The notes below the pieces were generated by a model that saw only the letters and a list, made by a program, of their open reading frames with translations, ran no database searches and was not told the DNA's origin. DNA of 64,000 bases, taken from NCBI RefSeq assembly GCF_029227915.1, contig NC_079875.1:26856001-26920000 (forward strand), in the 5' to 3' direction. Source of the stretch: Hydractinia symbiolongicarpus. Lineage: Eukaryota; Cnidaria; Hydrozoa; Anthoathecata; Hydractiniidae. The translations under genes were made by a program, and so were the position numbers. Numbering within the stretch: position 1 is the first letter of the stretch; every line of letters begins with the position of its first letter. This document shows, one piece after another, positions 24,003 through 33,855 of the stretch.

Positions 24003-25478
24003 ACTCCAATGCAACATCAGTTCTAAAATCTACCTTGTCTTCAGCAGTAGAAGAGCTGTTTAAAACTGAATAGAAATAATGCAGACATAAGAGCAATAAG
24101 TTGCAATTTACAATTTCAATAAAAATTTATACGCAACTCTTTAATCCAAATTTATGTGGGTATCGAGAAATAAAATAAAAAAAAAAATGCAAAAATTTAT
24201 TTTCATGCAAGTAACCCAACTTACTTTCACAATTACTATCTGCATGTACGTTCATATCAAGTTCCACAGAGGTATGTGCATTTGTAGCTAAAAAATAAAT
24301 AAATTGAATTTGAGCAATGTAAATGTTTAAACTAGATTTGCCAATATATACAAAAAACCTAAGCGAATGAACTTTTACATTAAAATTTTTCTTTATTACC
24401 TTCGCTAGTGCCTGGCAGTTCCTCGTTTTGTAATTCTGGAGAAGTTACTGAAATAAAATGTTCACAACGTCAAAAAGACAATTCTGTTGGTCACTTTCCT
24501 AACCCACTTTGAACAAGCTTAATTAAAAAAATGAAAGGAAGGGGAAGAATATAGAAATATCAAAACAAGATGATTGTCATTAAAATTGTCTTACTCTTAT
24601 TACCTACAGCGTTCTGTTCATTTTCTTCTGTAACATTTTTTTTAAACTCATCTGAAAATAATATGTTTTGGATTCAAAATTCGTAAAAATGATGTGCGCT
24701 GTTACACACAATGAAAAATTTACTATACCTTTTGAACTTTCCGCAAACACGCTTTGGATCAACTGACCAGAGTAACTCTCTTTTATGTCTGTTGCAAATC
24801 CTTCTGTGCTAAAAGATGTCAATGTCATCCTGCCAGACGGATTCATCTTTCCATACAAAACTAATACGTGCATGTTGTGCTGCATGTTCAAAATATTTGC
24901 CTAAAAGAATATTGTTCACAGCAGATTTAAGTCAAATGGTTAAAACATTTTTAGCGAGGGGCCTGGGAATATAAACACACAATAACAGTTGTTTATTACG
25001 AAAAATCAAAATATTTCTACAACCATAGTTGTCCATAGTTTTTTATTTATACCATGCTTAGGAATGAAGACATAACATTACTTTACCTTTTTTCTAACAA
25101 TTGGATTTGGTCGTTCCGGGTCGTGTTTTTAGGAATGTTTAATGCACGCTTCCTACTTTTCTTTTCAAATTTTTCACCACATTGCCGGCAGTGACCACAA
25201 GCAGATGCATTCAAGGTAGAAGAATCGGGGCAAATCTAAAAATTAAAATGCATGTTTATATGAGAAATAGGGCAAGTCAACAAAAGTTTCTTGTTCTCCT
25301 TGTGGAATCATATTAAGTAACCTACCTTGCTTCCAAATGGCTTTTTGGAATCGGCTTTGCCATTACTAACTGCATATTTTGCAGACGAAGCTGACTTTGC
25401 TGACGCAATTGACTTTATTGACGAAGCTGATGTCGCTGACGAAGCTGATGTCGTTGACGTAGGTTCTGTTGCTAACAT
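24003..25478 (-). CDS. uncharacterised multi-exon gene with five short phase-1 exons
   Basis: Exons inferred from splice sites are E1 25478-25326 (ATG after an in-frame TAA; 51 Ser/Ala/Thr-rich residues; donor GTAGGT), E2 25235-25087 (CPDSS..., then C-G-H-C-x2-C-G-E-K-F, a compact zinc-binding pattern, then a basic stretch), E3 24900-24729, E4 24651-24604, E5 24447-24400, E6 24287-24225 and E7 24065-24003. E3 to E7 all end one base into a codon and each joins the next in frame (16-57 codons each, Asp/Glu/Ser/Thr-rich). They can then be followed in frame by the BEL/Pao segment at 23883. One conflict remains: E2 ends in phase 2 whereas E3's open frame needs phase 0, so E2 and E3 may not be adjacent, E3 may use an internal ATG, or the gene is damaged there. 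Function unknown. Confidence 0.5.
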
Positions 25479-25479
25479 A

Positions 25480-26285
25480 GCTTATATTGTTGACGTTGTC
25501 ATTGACAATACTGACGTTAAAGATGTTGACATTTTTTTTTCTATAAAAAAAACACTAATGAGAAAACAAATCAAGTATGGCTTTAGAAAAACTAGCAGCT
25601 CAGACAAGAAAGTTAAGAATGAACTAAAAGAAAGTAAAAAATATTATCATACAACGCTTAAAAAACATTTCTGCCCAAAAATCCCTACCTCTGCTAAAAA
25701 GATGGTACAGATTCACAGCAATCAAGTTTCTTCACGTGGAATCAAAAAGAGAGAGTGGAACTGTTTTTCTTCATAGAGCTCATTCAAAACAATACCTTGA
25801 AGTTGATTGGCAATCTAGAGTTTCTCAGGCGCGGGGTGGGGGAACTACCTGGGACCAAAGTTTCGCTGTTGGCTCCTCTGCTGGGGGATGGAGTTTGTTT
25901 CACAGATTCAAACTTCACACATACGGAAAAGTTATAAATTTTCCGGTGAATTTAAATTTCACTGATAGAAAATAAATTCTCCGAAAATGGAATGCCCAGT
26001 AGTCGTACGGTTAAGATGGTTCGGCAAGATCCAACAAATGAACTTTAATGCTCCCGCACGAAAAGCAATGCGGTACGCAGAGATGACAAAAAGCAGATCC
26101 CAACAACATAGTCAACTAATGTCAAACAGGACTTAGCTATGCTAAATATAGGTTGGTAAAACGCACGCGAAGTTGCGACGCATCACCCAAATGAATCAGA
26201 ACGGATGATAAAAAATTTATTATAATCTTTTTTACGGTATCGATAATGTAAATTTATTTACGAAATATCGAATGAAATGAATGAA
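25480..26285. other. no recognisable gene
   Basis: Upstream of the multi-exon minus gene, so it may include its promoter. No TATA box or other element could be singled out, and no plus-strand gene is supported. Confidence 0.4.
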
Positions 26286-26289
26286 AGTA

Positions 26290-26825
26290 CTCGTAGTACA
26301 TGTATGTCAAATCAGAAGCAGCATCTTACGCTTGCATCCACGTCGTGTGTGAATTTTTTGATAGAGACACAAATACCCCGAAAATGGAAGGTCGCGTTGA
26401 ACTCGTACAAGTACGTCAAATCAGAAATTCAATTCTTCGCTTGTATCCACGTCGTGGGTTAAATTTTGGATTCAGACACAAATACTCCGAAAATGGAAGG
26501 TCGAGTTGAACTCGTACACGTACGTCAAATCAGAAATTCAATTCTTCGCTAGTATCCACGTCTTGTTTGAATTTTTTGATAGAGACACAAATACCCCAAA
26601 AGTAAAAGGTCGAGTTGAACTCGTACACGTACGTCAAATCAGAAATCCAATTCTTCGCTTGTATCCACGTCGTGTGTAAATTTTTGGATTCAGACACAAA
26701 TACTCCGAAAATAGAATTTCGAGTTGAACTTTTACACGTACGTCAAATCAGAAATTCAATTCTTCGCTAGTATCCACGTCTTTGTTTGAATTTTTTGATA
26801 GAGACACAAATACCCTCCAGTGTAT
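26290..26825 (+). repeat. 109-bp tandem repeat, about 5 copies
   Basis: The marker 'gtcaaatcag' recurs at 26306, 26414, 26524, 26633 and 26742 (steps of 108, 110, 109 and 109 bp). Each unit contains 'attcttcgct', 'tatccacgtc', a 'gacacaaatac' element and 'gagttgaact'. Two alternating subtypes are visible ('gatagagacacaaataccc' versus 'gattcagacacaaatactcc'), which suggests a dimeric history. It is a different family from the 120-bp satellite. Confidence 0.9.
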
Positions 26826-27000
26826 TCCTGAATATTAGAAGTTTTACGATAACCCGACACAGAAAATACCTCGACGGACTGTGCCTGCAGTTTCCTTCTT
26901 GTTCACTGAGGGATGTGCCAGTGCATGATGCTTGTTGGAGGAGTCATTTTATAATGACTCAAGTTTGTAAGTTTTTGAAACCTCCTTTGAAAACTTAATG

Positions 27001-27065
27001 CTACTATTTAAAATGAAATAATTTTTTGAGGAAACATGACCACGTTAAGATAACAAGACCATTTT
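27001..27065 (-). repeat. inverted copy of a dispersed 'catgtttcctcaaa' element
   Basis: The reverse complement of 27001-27060 reads 'atggtcttgttatctt', 'gtggtcatgtttcctcaaa', 'aattattt' and 'attttaaatagta'. This closely matches the plus-strand sequence at about 30012-30080, and partly that at about 28395-28445 and 30745-30795. It looks like a transposon terminus present in both orientations flanking the duplicated block. Confidence 0.6.
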
Positions 27066-27417
27066 TTGTTACCTATTATGTAGTTTTATTTTTTCTCTTT
27101 GGTCATCATGTTAAAAGTTCTACATTAGTGTATATCGCGCAAGGGACTACGGTTATAGCGTCAATTATTTTGAAACAAGAACTAAAAGAATGACTAAAAT
27201 ATTTAATAAATTGACACCAATTTATATTTATTCAACAATGGGACTTATTGGTAAAGGAAAAGGTGTCTTTCTGGTTTATAAAGAATTTTGGGATTTTCGA
27301 ATTCAAGACATAATGTATCTGAATCGCTGCAACACACAGCAAAGTTGAAACATCTGGCAAATGCAGGGGTTTAAAAGTGTGTGAAGTATGTTGTGATGGA
27401 TTCTCCACAAAGTTAGA

Positions 27418-27744
27418 TTGCACCTTGTTGTGTTCTTTTATGATTTGGAAACCTATCGACACGTGAGAGAAAAAGATTCCGAATTGATTCCCGTGTCATA
27501 TTCATGGTGTTGCAATGTGAGAAATGAAATTGGTCTGCCAACGTTTGTATCGTATAAAGCTACCTCTTCACTAAAAAAAGATATTGGTTATTTTTCATAT
27601 ATACCCGACTTATATTTTGATAAGGTCACTGATACGGACAAAATGAAGTTGAAGAAAGCTGCTGGGAAGGTTCATCAGAAGAAACCAAATGCTCTTGTTG
27701 GGTTGATGGTTTTGGAAGGTGTTGTGTTAAGTAAAAAGCTGTAA
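27418..27744 (+). pseudogene. hypothetical fragment, possible 3'-5' exonuclease motif
   Basis: An open stretch of about 108 codons without a clear ATG-based start. Near its beginning it reads VVFFYDLET, which resembles the Exo I (D-x-E) motif of DnaQ-like or DNA polymerase B exonucleases; the rest is K-rich and unassigned. Upstream, in another frame, a short C-x2-C-like stretch is interrupted by stops. No Exo II/III motif or polymerase domain is visible. It may be a relic of a polB-bearing element (Polinton-like) or a chance match. Confidence 0.25.
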
Positions 27745-28857
27745 GAAAATTACATTGTGTACGAAACACTGTCTTTCCTTTCATGGAATTAACTGTTCTC
27801 TCGTAAGTTTTAATCGCTCTATTCGCAGAGATGTTTTTGTATTTGAAGCATAAGTTCCTTCTCAAATTAATTATCAAGTCACGCAGCATTAACTGTTCAT
27901 TTATTTATCATTTAGTTATCGTATTTTCACCTCTTCTCAAGTTTTTCTTGTTGATTTATTCGCTTCTACCTTTTAATGTTTCTTTCTGTTCTTAATTGTG
28001 CGTGTTAGAGACGCATATTCATGTTTATAATTTTAAAGTTAATCTTCTTATATTATTGGTTTCAAGATAGTCATTTTCAACAACAGCATTTAAGCATTTT
28101 CCATTATATATATAACTATGCAACCTGTAGAAAAAAAATATACTTTTGCATGTCAAATTTTAAAAAAGGTGTTATCATGACAGAAAACAGTCTTATAATG
28201 TAATAAATATTGCGTAAGGTATAATTAAGAAAGAATTAAGAAAATAATATTTCCATAATGTCAGGCCCTTTCAACTCAAATAATTATTTAGTTTCCAAGT
28301 AAGCCTTTCAAAAACGTTTTTGGCATTATTTTGTGAGAGTGTACATAGGCGAAACGTTAAGACTTCAGTAAAAAAAAAACATCCTAATCGCCATGTAGCC
28401 ATGTTTCCTCAAATTATTATTTACTTTTAAATAGCAACATTTAATTTCCAAAGTAACCTTTCAAAATTCTCTTGTAGCATCAGCTTGTGAAAATACACAA
28501 AAACTAGTCATATTTATTACTCTAATGGAAAAAAACAAGATTGTCAATAGAAAAAAACCCAGTTTACATACCGTTTTATACTTATAAAGTTAGGTTATCA
28601 TTATTGCTGACAAAACGTCTTAAACAAACTTTGAATAATTATATAAATATATTAGTTGAACTGAAAGCCTATTCAGAGTCAGTTAAGAACTTCTTCTCGA
28701 CTTTTTGTTCTTCCTAACATGATGTTCATTATTTACATTTTCACTATCACTCTCGTGTTTAAATTTTCTTTTACTAGGGACAGGTGTTTTCTCATCATAA
28801 CTGTCGCTATCGTTATTAACCTTCTTTTTTGGCAGGCATAGACATCTCTTCCTCGTC
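27740..28857 (+). repeat. duplicated block, copy 1
   Basis: Matches copy 2 at about 30250-31243 in the same order and orientation. Shared landmarks are 'gtatttgaagcataa', 'ttatcaagtcacgcag', 'gtgcgtgttagagacgcata', 'gcgtaaggtataattaag', 'cttgtagcatcagcttgtg' and 'ggcatagacatctcttcctc'. Copy 1 carries about 120 bp (about 28070-28205) absent from copy 2. It extends beyond 28857 into further coding sequence that copy 2 lacks. Confidence 0.88.
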
Positions 28858-29180
28858 ACTGGACGGAATATCTATTAGCAAATTTCGTTTAACGGATTCC
28901 TTAGTGGGGGATGTTAAATTCAATGCACCTAAGGCTGTTGCAATGCCCTGCACGTAAGCATCCGCTGACACATCTCGCTTGAATTGTGAAAGCCTGTAGC
29001 TGCTGGATGAAGTTTCTGCAAAACAATTTCTGGGTTTTTCGTTACAAATTTTCCTGCGCGTTGCCATATTAATGATAAATACATTGATGATGCAAATCTT
29101 AGTCCCTCTTCAACGAAAATATCAAGAAATAGGCTTTCCGAAGTTAAACGCTTTTTCACATCTTCTAGCGCCTTCTTCAT
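28683..29180 (-). pseudogene. 3' part of an unknown nuclear-type protein gene, frameshifted (copy 1)
   Basis: Two overlapping minus frames look like one gene. The upstream frame (from 29180) has an amphipathic 'LFLDIFVEEGLRFASS' segment. The downstream frame (to about 28824) ends in an acidic 'IPSSDEEEMSM' stretch, so the reading frame must change around 28.98-29.05 kb. After a second shift in the lysine tract, a charged tail follows (SDSYDEKTPVPSKRKFKHES... ending in a basic run), with TAA at 28683-28685. Acidic then Lys/Arg-rich tails are typical of nuclear proteins or of transposon-encoded ones. An upstream piece may lie around 29.28-29.52 kb on the same strand. No family recognised. Confidence 0.45.
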
Positions 29181-29279
29181 GTCGCCTAAAATATGAGGTT
29201 TGCTTTATCAAATAATTTAAAAAATAGAACACAATTATTGATTAAATTTCAATTGTCTAAAAATTTGCATACCATCTAC

Positions 29280-29520
29280 GTTAGCCTTTGAGTTTATGAC
29301 ATTCAAACTTGGGAATATTTTTTGTATTTTTGTGACAAATCTAGACATGTTTTTTCTTCCATGCATTGAGTATTTTTAATCACATACTCGAAGTTTTCCA
29401 CTATGCTGGAGGCCATTTCTGATATAGCAACTTGAGGTCTGCAATAGAACTCGCAATTTATATCGTTTAGCTTTTGAGCAAAGTCTGCATTTGAAAAGGT
29501 TTTCCACTATGGGCCAATCC
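29280..29520 (-). pseudogene. possible upstream exon of the same unknown gene
   Basis: In one minus frame this segment gives a protein-like stretch beginning near 'FSNADFAQKLNDIN', continuing through 'ISEMASSIVENFEYV' and ending at 'KYKKYSQV' before a stop. The frame is shifted relative to sequence further upstream. Together with 28683-29180 it would form part of one protein. The link is inferred from strand, spacing and composition only. Confidence 0.3.
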
Positions 29521-29574
29521 GTTGGGTGCAAGGAAATCTTTTCGAAAGTGGTAGTAATAATTAACAGCTGCATT

Positions 29575-30248
29575 ATTACTTTTACTTGGGGTATATTTCG
29601 TTGGTGTGTACCCGGACACCATAACAGAAAAAAAAGCTTTCAAATGCTGGTTTACTGAAACAAGCCTTGTCTTATTGAAAAAAAATGTTTAAATGTCTAT
29701 ACGTACTTTTCTCCTTCTCTTGTTTTTTCAAATAGCAATTTTATTTAAACCTAATGCAATGAAAAACTAACGAATTAAAAACAGTGAAATTGATTTTATA
29801 TATTCACTTGATGTAGAGCTTAATTATGCAGCACATATACTTAAGTTTCAGTCAAAATGTACATAAGTGGAACGTTGAGACTTCAATAGAAATGAAACAC
29901 CTTAAATAGAAAAATGACCAATTTATCTAGTATCATATATATTTAAATGTAAAAATGTCTTATATTATATAAAAATATATACAAAAAAATAAAACTATAT
30001 AATATGTAACAAAAGTGGTCTTGTTATCTTGACATGGTCATGTTTCCTCAAATAATTATTTAACTTTAAATAGCAATAAAAAGTTTTCAAGGGAGATTTT
30101 AAAAATGTACAAAAAGTTGCAAAAGGTTTCAAACATCATTGTAGATCATTCTGTACTATCATGGAAAATAGAAGACCTTCAATAGAAATATGACCAGTTC
30201 ATATACCGGTTTATAAAGTTATGTTTAATAAAGCTATGTTTAATAAGA
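29575..30248. other. AT-rich spacer between the duplicated blocks
   Basis: No gene. It contains a copy of the 'catgtttcctcaaataattattt' element at about 30040-30075 that is inverted relative to 27001-27060. Confidence 0.5.
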
Positions 30249-30249
30249 A

Positions 30250-31243
30250 AATGTAAGAAAAACACAATGTGTCTAAAACAGTGTTTATAAAGAAATTCCT
30301 TTCAGGGTAGTAACCATGCTCTCATGACTTGCAATCGCTCTATCAACAGATATATAAATGTATTTGAAGCATAATTCCTTCTCAAATTAATTATCAAGTC
30401 ACGCAGTATTAACTGTTCATTTATTTCTGTAAATGTTATCGTGTTTTTCACCTCTTCTGTTTCAACTTGTTGGTACTCAAGTTTTTCTTGTTGATTTATT
30501 CGCTTCTACCTTTTAATGTTTCTTTCTGTTCTTAATTGTGCGTGTTAGAGACGCATATTCATGTTTATAATTTTAAAGTTAATCTTCTTATACGCAATAT
30601 CATTTTTCGGTTTCAAGATTTTGCGTAAGGTATAATTAAGAAAGAATTAAGAAAATAATATTTCCATAATGTCAGGCCTTTTCTCCTCAAATAATTATTT
30701 AGTTTCCAAGTAAGACTTCAGTAAAAAAAAACATCCTAATCGCCATATAGCCATGTTTCCTCAAATTAATATTTACTTTTAAATAGCAACATTTAGTTTC
30801 CGAAGTAACCTTTCAATATTCTCTTGTAGCATCAGCTTGTGAAAATACACAAAAACTAGTCATATTTATTACTCTAATGGAAAGAACAAGACTGTCAATA
30901 GAAAAAAAACCAGTTTACATACCGCTTTATATTTATAACGTTAGGTTATCATTATTGCTAACAAAACTTCTTAAAAAAACTTTAAAAACAAAATCAAAAT
31001 CCGTATGAATAATTATGTAAATATATCCGTTGAATTGAAAGCCTATTCAGAGTCAGTTAAGAACTTCCTCTGCTTCTTCGATTTTTTCGACTTTTTGTTC
31101 TTTTTAACATGATGTTCATTATTTACATCTTCACTATCACTCTCATGTTTAAATTTTCTTTTACTAGGGACAGGTGTTTCCTCATCATAACTGTCGCTAT
31201 CGTTATTAACCTTTTTTTTTGGTAGGCATAGACATCTCTTCCT
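30250..31243 (+). repeat. duplicated block, copy 2
   Basis: The same sequence order as 27740-28857, with a ~120 bp internal segment missing and scattered substitutions. The right boundary is sharp: homology stops at 'acatctcttcctcg' (31243) and unrelated sequence follows, whereas copy 1 continues into coding sequence. The breakpoint therefore cuts through the minus-strand gene. Confidence 0.88.
31043..31243 (-). pseudogene. duplicated 3' coding tail of the unknown gene (copy 2)
   Basis: Open from the duplication breakpoint to a TAG at 31043-31045. It encodes a lysine run, a SDSYDEETPVPSKRKFKHES-type acidic/basic segment and a strongly basic end (KKSKKSKKQRKFL). Unlike copy 1, the lysine tract is in frame with the tail, and copy 1 also lacks 16 bp near the end. 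Copy 2 therefore preserves the ancestral C-terminus better, but has no 5' part. Confidence 0.5.
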
Positions 31244-31346
31244 CGAAAAAAATGTGTTTTCAGCTTGAAATATTTCTTAAAGAAAATCTATGTATAGATG
31301 TTGATGTTTTAATATTCTTTACTTTGTTTTGTAAATGTAATTCACA

Positions 31347-31410
31347 TGCTTGATACTGGTTCAAATCCAGATCCTTTAAAAAAAGGGTAGCTCAATGGTA
31401 GAGCAAAGCA
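31347..31410 (+). ncRNA. tRNA-like sequence with halves in permuted (3'-half first) order
   Basis: Read left to right: a half anticodon stem TGCTT (31347-31351), a short variable region, a T-arm with a canonical B-box GGTTCAAATCC (31358-31368), and a 3' acceptor strand TCCTTTA (31372-31378). After two A's come a 5' acceptor strand AAAAGGG (31381-31387), TA, a perfect D-stem GCTC/GAGC around AATGGTA (A-box-like), A, and AAGCA (31406-31410). AAGCA pairs perfectly with the upstream TGCTT. The acceptor strands pair at 6 of 7 positions (one wobble). The two halves therefore fit each other as one tRNA but are in reversed order. Weak points are one mismatch in the T-stem, a short variable loop and no clear anticodon. 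It may be a relic or a SINE-type piece. Confidence 0.4.
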
Positions 31411-31639
31411 TATTTATTGTTAAATTTTCTTTTTAATTTCAATTATTTTATTAGTTATGGTTATTTTTAGAAACCATACCTTTGTATAGCTATTAAATGT
31501 ACTGATATTTATCATATTCTACTAGGAAATACATCAATGTCAAATTTATTTTCTTGTATAGCTAGCCAGCTGTTTTTTATTTTGTTACTTTTTTTTTCTT
31601 ATGGCTCATCCAAGAATTATGAAAAGATCTAATAGCACA

Positions 31640-33095
31640 AAAACACTATAACATCTAAAAAGAATTGGAGAATACTATTCTGAAAGCTGTTTTGAGAAAT
31701 TAAAACATTCTTTGAAATGTTTTGAAAGACGACGTCACTTAATATTTTGGCATGATGGATCCTCGATTGCTAGTCATAGTCACCTTTTAATGCTTGTGTC
31801 ATGCATGTACGATCCTGCTTTGTTCCTAACCGACGAAGAATATTATTTAAATACTAATATAAGAATAAATGTACAAGCCATTGTGGAAAAACCGGAGCTT
31901 TACCTCTTGGCAAGATGCCCTTCCACAGATCAACAACTTCTATATTCGAATGAACGTATTAAGGACATCATGGCCATGGAAGAAAGCATTGAATATGACA
32001 TTATTGATGTTATGCGTTTCTTTCAGGGTGATAGTCCTGCAGCTTCATTTGAATCAGGTCAGCAGAAAGGTGGAAATTACTTTTGCTTCTCGTGTCCGGT
32101 GCATGCAGATTGTATTGCTAGTCTCGTACATACCTTCAATTTAAAGCATCTTTTTCTACAAGATCGTATCAGCCACGTATTAAAATCTGTTTCTTCTGCA
32201 GATAAATTAAATAATGGTGCCGTAAAACTTTATGACGGATTGAAGGAACATGAATTGATAAATGAACTTCACCAACGTAATGTAAAATTTCCTTGTGATC
32301 TTCCTGCAAAAGAATTAAGCCATTTGTTGCAAGCAGAAATGCATAGCATTCGTTGTCAGAACTTAACTTAAAGAAATATGAAGTGTTGAACAATGAGCCC
32401 CTACATGATGTATCAAATCACATAAAAAACATCTACTGTGAGCTACCGCATCATGTACAGGAAAAAAAGGCAAAATTACTAGCAGTGATTGATGCTTCAT
32501 TTAACAACAAAGAAGCTAAAAATTCTTCGGACTATCGTAAAAGTTTGCTAATTTTTACGAACTGGGCATTGGATAATTTGAAGGGTAAATATCGATCTCG
32601 TTTCAAATTTTTTCTATCTTAAATATCCTTCAGTTATTGGCAAAAATTATTAAAATCTCAAAATTTTTAGAAACAGAATAACTCCCAAAACTCTTTATAG
32701 TATTTATATTTTGACAATTGTACTTTTTTAGCTTTAAAAATGATTAATCCTTTATAGGACATTTCACATCAACATTGCTCCAGTCACTGGAATTATGGAA
32801 CTGTTGTACCTGCCAGACAGTAAAAGAAACGTTCAAAACATCTTGCGGTTAGTAAATGCAACACATGTGCATGCAATGATAATAAAAATCAATCTACGTG
32901 GAAAACTGAAATCACTAACATCTAGAAAATTCTTTGGTGTCTATTATCATTCACTGATAAGGCATTCAAGTACACAATTGCGCATTGTTTCTGGTCGCAC
33001 AGCTAACACAGAAAAGGAGGAAGCTTTTTTTAATCCTATAAAAACCATGACCAAACTTACGTCAAACAACCACACAGAAAACGTAAACATTAGCA
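31640..33095 (+). pseudogene. decayed member of an uncharacterised multicopy cnidarian-type protein family
   Basis: The coding segments are about 31640-32360 (with FERRRHLIFWHDGSSIASHSH, then SCMYDPA, then MRFFQGDSPAASFESGQQKGG and a C-x2-C-x2-H-like CFSCPVHADC), about 32363-32584 in another frame, and 32758-33095 (INIAPVTGIMELLYLPDSKR, RKFFGVYYHSLIRH). I recall long proteins with these motif blocks (a WHD-x-S-x-SH start, FxGD.PA..xE.GQ, INxAPVT) as repeated genes of unknown function in coral, anemone and Hydra genomes; this is memory, not a search. Breaks are a frameshift at about 32360, a stop at about 31630 just before the conserved start, and a phase mismatch across the intron 32585-32757. 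It ends at a donor (AG|GTAAAT, 33095/33096) with no further exon seen. Probably a mobile-element relic. Confidence 0.55.
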
Positions 33096-33377
33096 GGTAA
33101 ATAAAAAAATAATTCATTTGATTCAGTCATTTAGCTGTTTGTATGCACGTGTAAGATCAAATGTATTCTCAGATAAACAAAAACTTTGGTCAATTTTTTA
33201 AAAATTTAGATGTTGGTATTGAGCCAAATTTCCACTAACATATTTCTGTAGTTTTGGAACAAATCACATCAATTTAATGTCCATTCAGAACAAATCATTC
33301 CTCCTTATTCTAATTCTATTTTGAAACATCATGTAGGTGGAAATTTAACTTGACTCCAGTGTCTACTTACTAAAGAC

Positions 33378-33520
33378 AGGGTTCCCACAAGATTTAAATT
33401 CTCAAAATTGAGGAGATTTGAGTAGAATTGAGGGGAAATTTTCACTTTTTGAGGAGATTGAGGAATCAAAATTGAGGAGTTTTTCACAAATTTTCAGGAA
33501 ATTTGAGGAGATTTTTTTAG
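33378..33520. repeat. possible terminal inverted repeat and subterminal GAGGAGATT repeats of the hAT-like element
   Basis: 'cagggttcccac' at 33378 has the CAGGG(N)T-type start common at hAT termini. It is followed inward by several imperfect 'attgaggagatttgag' repeats to about 33520, resembling subterminal transposase-binding repeats. It lies about 480 bp beyond the 3' end of the transposase ORF. I could not find the matching opposite terminus near 36.4-36.9 kb, so this is tentative. Confidence 0.35.
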
Positions 33521-33855
33521 ATAAAGTTATGACTAACGTAAAAAATCTATTGGGTAAAGTCTCTAATATAAATATAATTTCCAACATGGACGGGTACGAA
33601 CAAAATAAAATGTCTTTTTTCATATCTAGATAAAATATAAAAATATAAAACATAAACAAAATTTAGAAACAGTGCATGATAAAACATGACTAAGTAAATA
33701 ACTGAAGATAGTAATCTATACAAAAGATCCTTTTTAGAAATATTAGTATTTTTAAAACATAGGCATATGAGCATTATTTACATGTAAATAAATATGTAGA
33801 TGGCGGAACTTTTTCCCTGGACAAAAACAAAACAAAGGGATAAATACTAAAAATC

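Noticed and set aside
25327-25776. Plus-strand frame rich in Ala/Asp/Val (DEADVADEADV-like)
   Set aside because: It is the antisense shadow of the Ser/Ala/Thr-rich first exon (25478-25326) of the minus-strand gene, which has an ATG, a donor and a phase-matched next exon.
27232-27462. 76-codon minus-strand open frame
   Set aside because: No family recognised, antisense to the possible exonuclease fragment, and no splice sites that would make it an exon with confidence.
33402-33774. Two minus-strand and one plus-strand short frames
   Set aside because: They arise from the GAGGAGATT subterminal repeats and AT-rich flanks of the hAT-like element.
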